Shown: positions 41,088 to 48,784, counted from the stretch's first letter. The stretch: DNA of 55,810 nucleotides from Clostridia bacterium (GCA_900757025.1 CAAEMG010000175.1:1-55810); one strand, 5' to 3'. The notes: generated by a model not told the origin, from the sequence alone. Made by a program: numbers and translations.

Positions 41088-41393
41088 TTATTTAACCATT
41101 TCCTCTATTTCTTCTTTGCCCACAAAGCCTACCTTTTTGTCAACAACCTTTCCGTCTTTAAAAAGTATAAGCATAGGTATTGCGCTTACTTTAAAGTTAA
41201 GTGCAAGTTCCATATTTTCGTCAACATTAACTTTGCCAAGTACAAAGCTGTCGTTTTCTGCCTCAACTTCTTCTACTACAGGAGAAAGCATCTGGCACGG
41301 GCCGCACCATGTTGCCCAAAAATCTACAAGAACAGGCTTTTTGCTGTTAATTACAAGTTCGTCAAAATTATCTTTTGTTATAGTTAATGCCAT
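41088..41393 (-). CDS. trxA: thioredoxin
   Basis: A 101-residue thioredoxin from ATG 41393 (AAAGGA nine bases upstream; the ATG at 41411 has no site). The active site WCGPC is in VDFWATWCGPCQMLSPVVEE. The cis-Pro lies in FKVSAIPMLILFKDGKVVDK. It reduces protein disulfides. It is the first gene of a two-gene unit with the FTR-like protein, and its promoter carries a TGTTGCA/TGCAACA palindrome also found in related form at azlC. Confidence 0.96.
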   Translation of the reverse strand: MALTITKDNFDELVINSKKPVLVDFWATWCGPCQMLSPVVEEVEAENDSFVLGKVNVDENMELALNFKVSAIPMLILFKDGKVVDKKVGFVGKEEIEEMVK

Positions 41394-41455
41394 ATATATC
41401 AATCCTTTCATTTACATACATTTTTCTTATTTACATTACCATTAAAACACAAAAA

Positions 41456-41484
41456 TGTATATAAGTATGTTGCATTTGCAACAA
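41456..41484 (-). promoter_or_regulatory. promoter of trxA, overlapped by a palindrome
   Basis: On the minus strand, TTGTTG (41479-41484), a 17-base spacer and TATACA (41456-41461). The -35 and spacer lie inside the palindrome at 41468-41483. Confidence 0.5.
41468..41483. promoter_or_regulatory. operator-like palindrome at the trxA promoter
   Basis: TGTTGCA-TT-TGCAACA is a perfect 7-bp inverted repeat with a two-base centre. Read on the minus strand, the region ATTTGTTGCAAATG closely matches ATTTGTCGCAAAATG at azlC. Confidence 0.45.
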
Positions 41485-41501
41485 ATATGTTAAAATTCAG
41501 C

Positions 41502-41810
41502 CTACAGCATAACCGTCTCAACGGCAAACACAACAACACAGCTTAAAATTGCCACAAAAAACAAGCTTTTCCCTTTCCATGCCGCTACAACAGCCGCCCC
41601 AAATGCAGCCACCGCTGAAACAGGTGTATCCGTTGCCGTAAGTACGGACGGAAAAGTCATTACGGCAAGAGTTACGTAAGGCACATAATATAAAAATGAC
41701 TTTATAACTTTATTTTTAATTTCCCCATGTATAAGCGTAAGAGGAATAACTCTTATTGCATAGGTAATAAGCGCCATAACAAGTATGTATATATATACAT
41801 TATGCTTCAT
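41502..41810 (-). CDS. azlD: AzlD-family branched-chain amino-acid export subunit
   Basis: A 102-residue membrane protein with about four hydrophobic segments (VYIYILVMALITYAIRVIPL; VTLAVMTFPSVLTATDTPV). The RVIPLTLIHGEI loop is typical of AzlD. With AzlC it forms a branched-chain amino-acid (or analogue) exporter. Its start overlaps the azlC 3' end by 11 bases, showing translational coupling. Confidence 0.9.
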   Translation of the reverse strand: MKHNVYIYILVMALITYAIRVIPLTLIHGEIKNKVIKSFLYYVPYVTLAVMTFPSVLTATDTPVSAVAAFGAAVVAAWKGKSLFFVAILSCVVVFAVETVML

Positions 41811-42525
41811 CTTTCTTTTCCTCCTCTTTTACAGGAAACAGTATTGCCGCCGCAAGGGATATAACAACCGTAAGGATTATTGTTTTGGCACCCGACGAAA
41901 TGCCGCTGAAAATCGAAATTTTTGCAAAAGCCCAGCTTAAAATAAAGCTGAGTATAACAAGAACACGAACTATTTTGTCTTTTCTTGCCTGAGGTGTGTA
42001 AACGGCAACAAACATTCCGTAAAGTCCCATGCTTAATGCGCTTACCATTCTCATAGGCAAAATATTTCCAAGTATAACGCCCAAAAATGTTCCAAGCGCC
42101 CAGCCGGGAAGAGCCGATGTCATAAGGCCGTAATTATAAAACGGGTCAAGTTTGCCTGCCCTTGTAACCGAAAAACCGAAAATTTCGTCTGTTATTCCAA
42201 AACCAACCAAAAGACGATGCCATATGGAAACATCAGGGCCGAGTTTCTGGCTTAAAGCACAGCTCATAAGAAGATAACGTGAATTGGCAACTGCCTCCAT
42301 AATAAGAAGTTCAATATATCCGGAATTTGCCGCCATAAGCGTGAAACCTATAAATTCACCTGCCGAGGCATTTATAAGAAGGCTTGTAAAGGTTGCCTGC
42401 AAAGCCGAAAGCCCCGCATTTTTAGCCGAAATACCTATAGTTATAGACGCCGCCAAATACCCCAAAAAAATTGGAATGCCGTCTTTTATACCCTTTATAT
42501 ACCATCTTCCATGACCACGAAACAT
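41800..42525 (-). CDS. azlC: AzlC-family branched-chain amino-acid permease
   Basis: A 241-residue membrane protein with six to seven segments. I choose ATG 42525 (GAAGGGAGA about ten bases upstream) over ATG 42549, because the best -10 (42556-42561) would place the transcript start at about 42549. Family motifs: FLGYLAASITIGISAKNAGL, INASAGEFIGFTLMAANSGY, VANSRYLLMSCALSQKLGPD and LVGFGITDEIFGFSVTRAGK. It exports leucine-type amino acids with AzlD. It is divergent from a LysR gene, its likely regulator. Confidence 0.92.
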   Translation of the reverse strand: MFRGHGRWYIKGIKDGIPIFLGYLAASITIGISAKNAGLSALQATFTSLLINASAGEFIGFTLMAANSGYIELLIMEAVANSRYLLMSCALSQKLGPDVSIWHRLLVGFGITDEIFGFSVTRAGKLDPFYNYGLMTSALPGWALGTFLGVILGNILPMRMVSALSMGLYGMFVAVYTPQARKDKIVRVLVILSFILSWAFAKISIFSGISSGAKTIILTVVISLAAAILFPVKEEEKKDEA

Positions 42526-42555
42526 TTTAATAATATCTCCCTTCCCCATACCTTA

Positions 42556-42583
42556 TTTATACATTTTGCGACAAATGTTGCAA
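42556..42583 (-). promoter_or_regulatory. promoter of azlCD
   Basis: On the minus strand, TTGCAA (42578-42583), a 16-base spacer and TATAAA (42556-42561). The -35 hexamer is self-complementary and is also the -35 of the divergent LysR promoter. Confidence 0.55.
42566..42583. promoter_or_regulatory. operator-like dyad between azlC and the LysR gene
   Basis: TTGCGACAAATGTTGCAA is an imperfect palindrome (TTGC...GCAA ends) that covers the shared -35. It resembles the palindrome at trxA. Confidence 0.5.
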
Positions 42584-42606
42584 TAAGTCAACCCTATGAT
42601 TATAAT
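42578..42606 (+). promoter_or_regulatory. promoter of the LysR gene
   Basis: TTGCAA (42578-42583), a 17-base spacer and a consensus TATAAT (42601-42606) lie about 40 bases before the start codon. Confidence 0.6.
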
Positions 42607-42646
42607 ATTCTTATTAGGCACACTAATTAAGAACAGGAGAATTATA

Positions 42647-43513
42647 ATGACCAGATATGAGGTATTTGTAAAGGTTATAGAAACAGGCAGTTTTACAAAA
42701 GCGGCAGAAATACTGGGCTATACTCAAAGCGCCGTAAGCCAGATGGTTAGAACACTTGAAGCGGAACTTGACGCAAAACTTCTGGAGCGTTCCAAGGGAG
42801 GCATTATGCTCACAAAAGACGGCATGGACTATTATCCCTGCATAAACAGCATAAGCATAGCTTTCAAAAATCTTGAAGAAAAGCATAAAGAAATTCTTGG
42901 GCTTAACCAAAGCGTAATAAATATAGGCACATTTACAAGTATAAGCCGAACATGGTTTCCGCATGTTATGAATGATTTTAAAAAGCTATATCCACAAGTT
43001 AAATTTCAGCTTCATCAAGGGGAATACACTTCCATAGAGGAATGGATAAAAAACGGAACTGTAGATTTTGGTTTCGTATATCCCGATGCTGTTTCCGGAC
43101 TTAAAACAATTCCTCTTTATACCGATTTCACAAAGGCAGTTCTTCCGCCAAACCATCATCTTTGCCAAAAGGAAACCGTATCTTTGGCAGATTTGGCACA
43201 TGAAAGCTTTATACTGCTTGATGAAGGTGTTTCAAACCTTATTTTAAAAACATTTGCAAGCATAGGCGAAACACCAAACATACAATATACAATTTATGAT
43301 GATTACACCGTTTTGGCAATGATTGAACAAGGCTTGGGTGTTTCAGTAATGTACAGTCCCGTTCTTGAAGGAACAGCACATACGGTTGAAGTTCGTCCGT
43401 TAAAAGAAGACATAACCCGAACCGTTGCACTTGCCCTTCCAAATGACAGAACTCCTTCTGTGGCAGCAAAAAAGTTTGCGGACTTTGTAATGAAAAACTT
43501 TAATATAGAATAA
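42647..43513 (+). CDS. LysR-family transcriptional regulator, divergent from azlCD
   Basis: A 288-residue regulator from ATG 42647 (CAGGAGA upstream). The HTH at residues 1-58 contains YEVFVKVIETGSFTKAAEIL and YTQSAVSQMVRTLEAELD. The effector domain spans about 85-288 (VINIGTFTSISRTWFPHVMN). Its position, divergent from azlCD with a shared dyad over both -35 boxes, is classic for a LysR regulator that controls its neighbour and itself (inference). The effector is perhaps a branched-chain amino acid. Confidence 0.92.
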   Translation: MTRYEVFVKVIETGSFTKAAEILGYTQSAVSQMVRTLEAELDAKLLERSKGGIMLTKDGMDYYPCINSISIAFKNLEEKHKEILGLNQSVINIGTFTSISRTWFPHVMNDFKKLYPQVKFQLHQGEYTSIEEWIKNGTVDFGFVYPDAVSGLKTIPLYTDFTKAVLPPNHHLCQKETVSLADLAHESFILLDEGVSNLILKTFASIGETPNIQYTIYDDYTVLAMIEQGLGVSVMYSPVLEGTAHTVEVRPLKEDITRTVALALPNDRTPSVAAKKFADFVMKNFNIE

Positions 43514-43519
43514 TTTTTT

Positions 43520-43549
43520 AAGAAGGCTTTTTATAGGCCTTCTTTTTTT
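43520..43549 (+). terminator. intrinsic terminator of the LysR gene
   Basis: AGAAGGC and GCCTTCT form a stem with a nine-base loop, followed by TTTTTT. Confidence 0.85.
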
Positions 43550-43560
43550 GTAAATTAAGG

Positions 43561-43828
43561 TTTGTGTAAGACCTTTTGGCTTTGCCCAACACCCCATAAA
43601 CATTTCTTTGCTTAGGAATTTTGCTTGGTCAAAAATTTTCCTACGAGCAGGTTCACAAATTTCCTTCGGAAATGGCTTCGCCACCGCCGTACATTCTGGC
43701 TGGTTTGCCTTACGAAAACATTCTGCCACCGCCCCGTATTCTTCGGGGTACACACTTTGCGGTTCCTAAAAGGTTTAATCGAAACTTTAGCCAAAACAAA
43801 AAAGAGAACTATTCCTCAAATCAAAATT
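43561..43828. repeat. dispersed repeat, copy C
   Basis: This copy shares with copy A the blocks CACCCCATAAAC and AAAAGGTTTAATCGAAACTTTA and the end TTTGATTTGAGGAATAG (minus strand). Between the first two it carries about 165 extra bases, including two CCACCGCC-type patches, absent from copy A. It lacks the GTCATGTTGAG core. Overlapping short reading frames here have no recognisable product. Confidence 0.6.
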
Positions 43829-43841
43829 TTTCCCAAACCAC

Positions 43842-43873
43842 AAAAAAGGCTGCCGCAAAAAGCGACAGCCTTT
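43842..43873 (-). terminator. intrinsic terminator of the gntP-like gene
   Basis: AAAAAAGGCTGCCGC and GCGACAGCCTTT form a stem with one mismatch; on the minus strand CCTTTTTTG follows. Confidence 0.82.
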
Positions 43874-43885
43874 AGAATTCTTAAA

Positions 43886-45295
43886 TTAGAATATGATGTT
43901 TAAGATGATGATTTCAACAACACCTACTGCCCAAGCAATAGTTGATGTGAATGACCAAATTCTGATCTGGTCTTTAGCTTCAGAAACACCAAGTGTTCTG
44001 TTAACAACCCAGAAATATGAGTCGTTGAAGTAACCGAAGAAAAGTGAACCAACGCAGCATGCGAATGCGCCAACGATAGGGTTGCATGATGATGATGCAA
44101 GGATAATTGGAGCTGTGATGCTGGCTGCTGTTGTCATAGCAACTGTACCTGAACCCTGGATAAATCTCATAGCTGTTGAGATTAAGAGAGGAAGGATTAC
44201 AACAGGGATAGCTGTTGTAGCAAGACCGTCAGCCATGAAGTTACCAAGACCTGAGTCTGAAATTACTCTACCAAGGGCTCCGCCGCCACCTGTAAGAAGA
44301 AGGATGATACCGGCTGATGCCATACCTTTTTCCATTTCTTCAAGAGCTTCCTGTCTTGTCATGTTTGTAGCAAGAGTGAAGATTGAAATAATAAGACCTA
44401 CTGCAAGAGCAAATATAGGCTGTCCGATAAATTCGCAAACAACGCCTGCTGTGCCTTCAATACCAAGAGCACTTGATACTGTAGCAATAAGAATAAGGAT
44501 AATAGGAACGATAAGTGGAGCAAATGAAACTACTGCTGAAGGGATGTTTTCTACATCTACAGCAAAGTCAGCTGAGTAGTCTGGTTCCTGCCATTTTGAT
44601 TCAATGTAACCGTTAGGTGCATTTTCATCAGGAATTCTGTAATATATTTTTGCAAGACGTTTTGAATAAGCTATACAAGCAATAGCCATAGGAATTGCAA
44701 GTACAAGTGATATTAAAAGGAATGTTCCTACGTCGATACCGAAGATACCAACAACACCGAGAGGGCCTGGTGTAGGTGGAACGAGTGAGTGAGTAATAAC
44801 AAGACCTGCCGCAAGAGCAACACCAAGACCGATGAATGATTTCTTTGTTGTCTTAGAAAGTGACTTAGCGATAGGTGAAAGGATTACGAAACCGGAATCG
44901 CAGAATACAGGAATTGATACAAGGAAACCTGTAAATGCAAGAGCCATTTCTTCTCTGCCTTTACCGAAAATCTTAAGGAATGTATGAGCCATTCTCTTTG
45001 CTGCGCCTGACGCTTCAAATATCTGACCCATCATAACACCAAAACCGATGATGATACCAACACTTGAAAGTGTACCGCCAAAACCGTTTTTGATTGATGT
45101 AAATAAGTTCAATGTTGTTCCGTCAGCAAATTCTGTTGTTGTAACAGGGAAACCGCCTACAAGACCGATTACGATTGCTGAAAGAATCATAGCAAGAAAT
45201 GCATGGATTTTTGTTTTTAAAACAAGAATAATAAGTAAGATGATACCTATTGCAAGACCTATAAGCATTCTTTCGCCGCTTAATGTGCCTACCAT
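43886..45295 (-). CDS. GntP-family gluconate/organic-acid permease
   Basis: A 470-residue, roughly 12-helix permease from ATG 45295 with a strong AAGGAGGA site. Family motifs include KTKIHAFLAMILSAIVIGLV, IIIGFGVMMGQIFEASGAAK, VSIPVFCDSGFVILSPIAKS, LVIPTHSLVPPTPGPL-like text (read as ITHSLVPPTPGPLGVVGIFG) and FIQGSGTVAMTTAASITAPI. GntP proteins import gluconate or related hydroxy acids with protons. Which acid is unknown; no kinase or dehydratase gene is adjacent. Codon use suggests high expression. It has a long 5' leader. Confidence 0.93.
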   Translation of the reverse strand: MVGTLSGERMLIGLAIGIILLIILVLKTKIHAFLAMILSAIVIGLVGGFPVTTTEFADGTTLNLFTSIKNGFGGTLSSVGIIIGFGVMMGQIFEASGAAKRMAHTFLKIFGKGREEMALAFTGFLVSIPVFCDSGFVILSPIAKSLSKTTKKSFIGLGVALAAGLVITHSLVPPTPGPLGVVGIFGIDVGTFLLISLVLAIPMAIACIAYSKRLAKIYYRIPDENAPNGYIESKWQEPDYSADFAVDVENIPSAVVSFAPLIVPIILILIATVSSALGIEGTAGVVCEFIGQPIFALAVGLIISIFTLATNMTRQEALEEMEKGMASAGIILLLTGGGGALGRVISDSGLGNFMADGLATTAIPVVILPLLISTAMRFIQGSGTVAMTTAASITAPIILASSSCNPIVGAFACCVGSLFFGYFNDSYFWVVNRTLGVSEAKDQIRIWSFTSTIAWAVGVVEIIILNIIF

Positions 45296-45658
45296 AAAAA
45301 ATTCCTCCTTGAATAATGATTGAATAAACTCACAAAAACTACTATGCGCTCTGCCCTTAAATTTTTTCCCCCGCTTTAAGAACAAACCGATTATCATTTA
45401 TGTGATGCCCTTTATACTTTGTTTTTGAAGGCGAAAAATCCGTTATTTGTCAAAATATCAAAACCTTTTCTGCCGGTTAGTTTGCTTAAACCATTTTGCA
45501 GAAATATTTTGTATCCGGCAAATCCCTTCACGGTTTTTTCATGCCCTTTAAACACACCCGACAGCAACCAAAAAATTAAAGCCTAAATTTTTTAAGCCCC
45601 AACCCAATGTCGTTGCCCCTCTTGTCTGATGCACTCAAAAGTCATTTTCAAAAACACA
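45296..45658 (-). other. long 5' leader of the gntP-like gene
   Basis: About 360 bases separate the predicted promoter (45666-45694) from the start codon. The in-frame extension upstream of ATG 45295 (to 45397) looks non-coding (basic, no family similarity). Short GC-richer patches alternate with T-runs. I could not match a known riboswitch. The remainder of the gap, 45695-46077, is very AT-rich and I see no gene in it. Confidence 0.35.
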
Positions 45659-45665
45659 CTGGCTT

Positions 45666-45694
45666 ATTTTATATAAAAATTATTAACAAGTCAA
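45666..45694 (-). promoter_or_regulatory. SigA-type promoter of the gntP-like gene
   Basis: On the minus strand, TTGACT (45689-45694), a 17-base spacer and TAAAAT (45666-45671). This is the best promoter match in the 830-base gap. Confidence 0.55.
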
Positions 45695-46077
45695 CTTTAC
45701 ATTTTGTTCTCACAACTCAAAATCATCCGATATTTAACGAATGTTTTTTGTGATTTTTTGTATTTTTTACTTTATTTGTTTCCTTTTTTGTCAACTTTCC
45801 ACTTATTTTTAAACTATTTTAATATATTAACCGTATTTTTTGGCAATAAATTATGCAAATCATATGAAGTTCATATATTTTTTACAATTTATTTTCAATT
45901 TAATTTCAGTAATTAATGTATAAAAATGAAACACCTGTTTATAAAAATGTTTAATTTTCATTGAATTTGTAAGACATTTAACATTTCTTCAGTTTGTAGC
46001 CTGCGTTATATACACTGAAATAAATCTAATTTTTTCGCTGTTTTTTTTATTGTATTTTTCCCAAAATTCTGCACAAA

Positions 46078-46112
46078 AAAATAAAAGGGATTAAAAAACG
46101 CCCTTTTATTTT
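46078..46112 (-). terminator. intrinsic terminator of the phzF-like gene
   Basis: AAAATAAAAGGG and CCCTTTTATTTT form a perfect 12-bp, AT-rich stem; the minus strand runs into TTTTTTT. Confidence 0.8.
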
Positions 46113-46127
46113 AATTATATATAATTT

Positions 46128-46901
46128 TTAAACATACAATTCCGCTATAGAATATAAGGAAACTTTTCCGCTTATTTTTATTCTGCCGTTTTCTTTGCGA
46201 CAATACAATATTCCTCCTCTTTCCGATGCCTGATAAGCTGTTATTGTATTTTTGTTCAGCTTTTCCGCCCAATAAGGAACTATGTGGCAGTGTCCCGAGC
46301 CGCATACAGGGTCTTCGGCAACATTAAGCTTCGGTGCAAAGCTTCTTGAAACACAGTCAAATTCACCGTCCCTTGCCGTTACGTGCATTAAAAGCCCTTC
46401 GATATTTTTAAGTTTTTCCAAATCCGGATTAATCTTTCTTACGGTTTCCTCCCTGTCAAATACGCAAAGCATATCCCTGCCAATATATGCCTCTTTGGGA
46501 ACTGCTCCCAGAGCTTCGACTATATCTTTTGTTATCTTCACAGGCTTTAAATCGTATGTGGGAAAGTCCATTTCATAGAGTTCGCCTTTTCTTTTAACGG
46601 TCAGTATTCCGCTCATTGTTTCAAAAAAAATTTCTTTTAAATCTTTTTCGTAATAATTCATAATAACATATGCCGTACCCAATGTAGCATGGCCGCACAG
46701 GTCAATTTCCCCACCGGGCGTAAACCATCTCAGTTTATAAAAATCTCCGTTCTTTACGGCAAATGCCGTTTCCGACAGATTATTTTCTCTTGTAATATTC
46801 ATCATAAGTTCTTCGGAAATTTCACTGTCCGTTACGCACACGGCAGCCGGATTTCCCGAAAAAACCTTGTCCGTAAAAGCGTCAACCACATACTGTTTCA
46901 T
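46128..46901 (-). CDS. PhzF-family isomerase-like protein
   Basis: A 257-residue PhzF-fold protein. It opens YVVDAFTDKVFSGNPAAVCV, and the catalytic Glu region is NNLSETAFAVKNGDFYKLRW. GEIDLCGHATLGTAYVI and the C-terminal EDPVCGSGHCHIVPYWAEKL complete the diaminopimelate-epimerase-like fold. PhzF itself isomerises a phenazine precursor, but most members have unknown substrates and no phenazine genes are nearby. It follows the rqcH-type gene region as an independent minus-strand gene with its own terminator. Confidence 0.92.
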   Translation of the reverse strand: MKQYVVDAFTDKVFSGNPAAVCVTDSEISEELMMNITRENNLSETAFAVKNGDFYKLRWFTPGGEIDLCGHATLGTAYVIMNYYEKDLKEIFFETMSGILTVKRKGELYEMDFPTYDLKPVKITKDIVEALGAVPKEAYIGRDMLCVFDREETVRKINPDLEKLKNIEGLLMHVTARDGEFDCVSRSFAPKLNVAEDPVCGSGHCHIVPYWAEKLNKNTITAYQASERGGILYCRKENGRIKISGKVSLYSIAELYV

Positions 46902-46920
46902 TATAAATCACTTCCAAATA

Positions 46921-48687
46921 TTATTTTATTTCAGTCATTTCCTTCGCCTTTTTTTCATCCGGAGTTACATAAACGGAATAGTTGTGGTCGTATATTACCA
47001 TTCCCGGCTTTGCTCCGTTTGGTTTTCGCACAAATTTTCTCAGAGCATAATCAACGGCAACATTTGTGCCTTCTTTTGCCTTGCTGTAACAGCAGGCAAG
47101 GTTTGCAGCCTCAAGCAAAGTATTGTCCGGCAGTTCGTCCAAGCCGTTTACATCTATTATTACATGAGAGCCGGGAGTATTTTTTGTATGAAGCCATATA
47201 TTATGCGGCTGTGCAAATTTTAAGGTAAGCTCATCATTTTGTGTATTGCTTTTTCCCACATATATGTCTATTCCGTCGGAAGAAACAAAGTGCATGGGCT
47301 TAGATTTTTTTGTTCTCGGCGTTTTTTTGCCGTATTTTCTCTTCATAAAGCCCTGTTCTGTAAGCTCGTCCCTTATATCTTTAAGGTCTGCATCATCTGC
47401 CGCAATTTCTATTGCCGTAAGAACGCTTTCAAGGTATGCAAGCTCTTCATCGTTCTGCTTTTTCTGTATTTCAAGAGCCGCAAGTGTTCTTTTTGCCTTA
47501 TTGTATTTATTGTAGTATCTCTGGGCATTTTCGGAAGGAGTAAGAGTAGGGTCAAGAGAAATTTCAATAACAGGCATATTTTCGTCATAATAGTTTATTG
47601 CCTTTATTGTTTTTGCGCCTTCTTCAACAGCATATATGTTAGCTGTTATAAGCTCGCCTTTAAGACGCCATATATCCATATCTTTTGTGTCTTCTTCGGT
47701 TTTAAGCTGAATTTCTTTCTTTTTCACACAGCGTTCTATGTTTGTAAGCACAACCCTGTGCATATCATGAGCTTTCTGGGCAATATGATATGCGCTGTCC
47801 CTTTCGCTGTAAAACTCCTCCAAAAGAGAAGAAATGTCTTCAAAATATTTGAATTTACAGCCTTTATACTGTGTCATTTCAATTACCGAAAAATCAATTA
47901 TTTTGTCGTTTTCTCCGTTATATATTATCTGCGGATAATATTTTCCGTTTTTAACATCGTCAAAAACATTTTTAAAAGAAGAATAAATATTTTTAAGCTC
48001 TTCTTCCGAAATTTCTTCCATATGTGCCGTTGGGTCAACACCCGCCCTGAAAGCCATTTCAGAAGCCGCCGAAGGGCTTATTCCTCTGTAGCTTTGGTAT
48101 ATAAACTGCATTGCCTTTGAGCCTTTTTTGCCCTCTGCTGTTTTCTTAAATTCCTCAAAATCCGTTTCCAAAGGATTTAATTTTCCCTGTGAAGGAGGAA
48201 GTGAATATTCTTTTCCCGGAAGAACCTCTCTTACAGAGCTTGTTTCGTGGGAAACTCTTTTTATACAGTCCAGTATTCTGCCGTTTTCGTCTACAAGCAT
48301 AATGTTGCTGTATTTTCCCATTATTTCTATAATAAGTTTTTTAACAGACATATCCCCAAGCTCATTAAGGCCTTCCGTTTCAATAACAACCATTCTTTCA
48401 AAATGGGGCTGATATACGTCCGTAATTTTACTGCCGGCTATATATTTTCTTAAAACCATGCAGAACATAGGCGCCGTCATTGGGTTATCTTTTTGTATTT
48501 TTGTAAAATGTATTCTCGGATGGCTTGGATTTGCCGAAAGAAGAACCTTTCGATTATCTCCGTTTGCCCTTACCGAAAATATTATTTCATCTTTTAAAGG
48601 CTGATATATTTTATCTATTCTTCCTCCCACAAGGGCATTTTTAAGTTCTTTTACTGATGCGCTCACTGCTATTGCGTCAAGAGCCAT
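46921..48687 (-). CDS. rqcH: ribosome quality control protein RqcH (NFACT family)
   Basis: A 588-residue NFACT protein. The N-terminal NFACT-N/FbpA domain (1-200) opens MALDAIAVSASVKELKNALV. A central helix-hairpin-helix and coiled-coil region spans about 200-440 (RYYNKYNKAKRTLAALEIQK). The NFACT-R domain contains VGKSNTQNDELTLKFAQPHN, IWLHTKNTPGSHVII and YCSKAKEGTNVAVDYALRKF-like text ending FVRKPNGAKPGMVIYDHN. RqcH binds stalled 50S subunits and adds alanine tails using tRNA-Ala. The Asp97-Arg98 pair important in B. subtilis reads Glu97-Arg98 here. Confidence 0.94.
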   Translation of the reverse strand: MALDAIAVSASVKELKNALVGGRIDKIYQPLKDEIIFSVRANGDNRKVLLSANPSHPRIHFTKIQKDNPMTAPMFCMVLRKYIAGSKITDVYQPHFERMVVIETEGLNELGDMSVKKLIIEIMGKYSNIMLVDENGRILDCIKRVSHETSSVREVLPGKEYSLPPSQGKLNPLETDFEEFKKTAEGKKGSKAMQFIYQSYRGISPSAASEMAFRAGVDPTAHMEEISEEELKNIYSSFKNVFDDVKNGKYYPQIIYNGENDKIIDFSVIEMTQYKGCKFKYFEDISSLLEEFYSERDSAYHIAQKAHDMHRVVLTNIERCVKKKEIQLKTEEDTKDMDIWRLKGELITANIYAVEEGAKTIKAINYYDENMPVIEISLDPTLTPSENAQRYYNKYNKAKRTLAALEIQKKQNDEELAYLESVLTAIEIAADDADLKDIRDELTEQGFMKRKYGKKTPRTKKSKPMHFVSSDGIDIYVGKSNTQNDELTLKFAQPHNIWLHTKNTPGSHVIIDVNGLDELPDNTLLEAANLACCYSKAKEGTNVAVDYALRKFVRKPNGAKPGMVIYDHNYSVYVTPDEKKAKEMTEIK

Positions 48688-48755
48688 ATTTAAACACCTC
48701 CGTTTCAGCGTATAAACAAGTATAGCATTTGTTGTGTTTTTTTTAAAGCATAAAA

Positions 48756-48784
48756 AAAACCGAAAGCTCTCGGCTCTCGGTTTT
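48756..48784 (-). terminator. intrinsic terminator of the pspC-like gene
   Basis: AAAACCGA and TCGGTTTT flank an inner GCTCTCGGCTC loop region; on the minus strand TTTTTTTT follows. Confidence 0.78.

Noticed and set aside
41468..41483. Palindrome at 41468 as a terminator of azlD
   Set aside because: There is no T-run after it on the minus strand, and it coincides with the trxA -35 region.
43400..43903. Several overlapping short frames on both strands around copy C
   Set aside because: They coincide with repeat copy C and the end of the LysR gene, with no ribosome sites; their Arg/Pro-rich products reflect repeat composition.
45296..45397. N-terminal extension of the GntP permease to 45397
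   Set aside because: A strong AAGGAGGA site precedes ATG 45295, and the extension is basic and unlike GntP N-termini.
45296..45658. Known riboswitch class in the gntP leader
   Set aside because: I looked for TPP, cobalamin, SAM, lysine, glycine, purine and c-di-GMP core motifs and saw none.
45704..45916. A 70-residue plus-strand frame rich in Phe and Leu
   Set aside because: It is a by-product of T-rich DNA, with no ribosome site, and lies in an AT-rich gap upstream of the gntP promoter.
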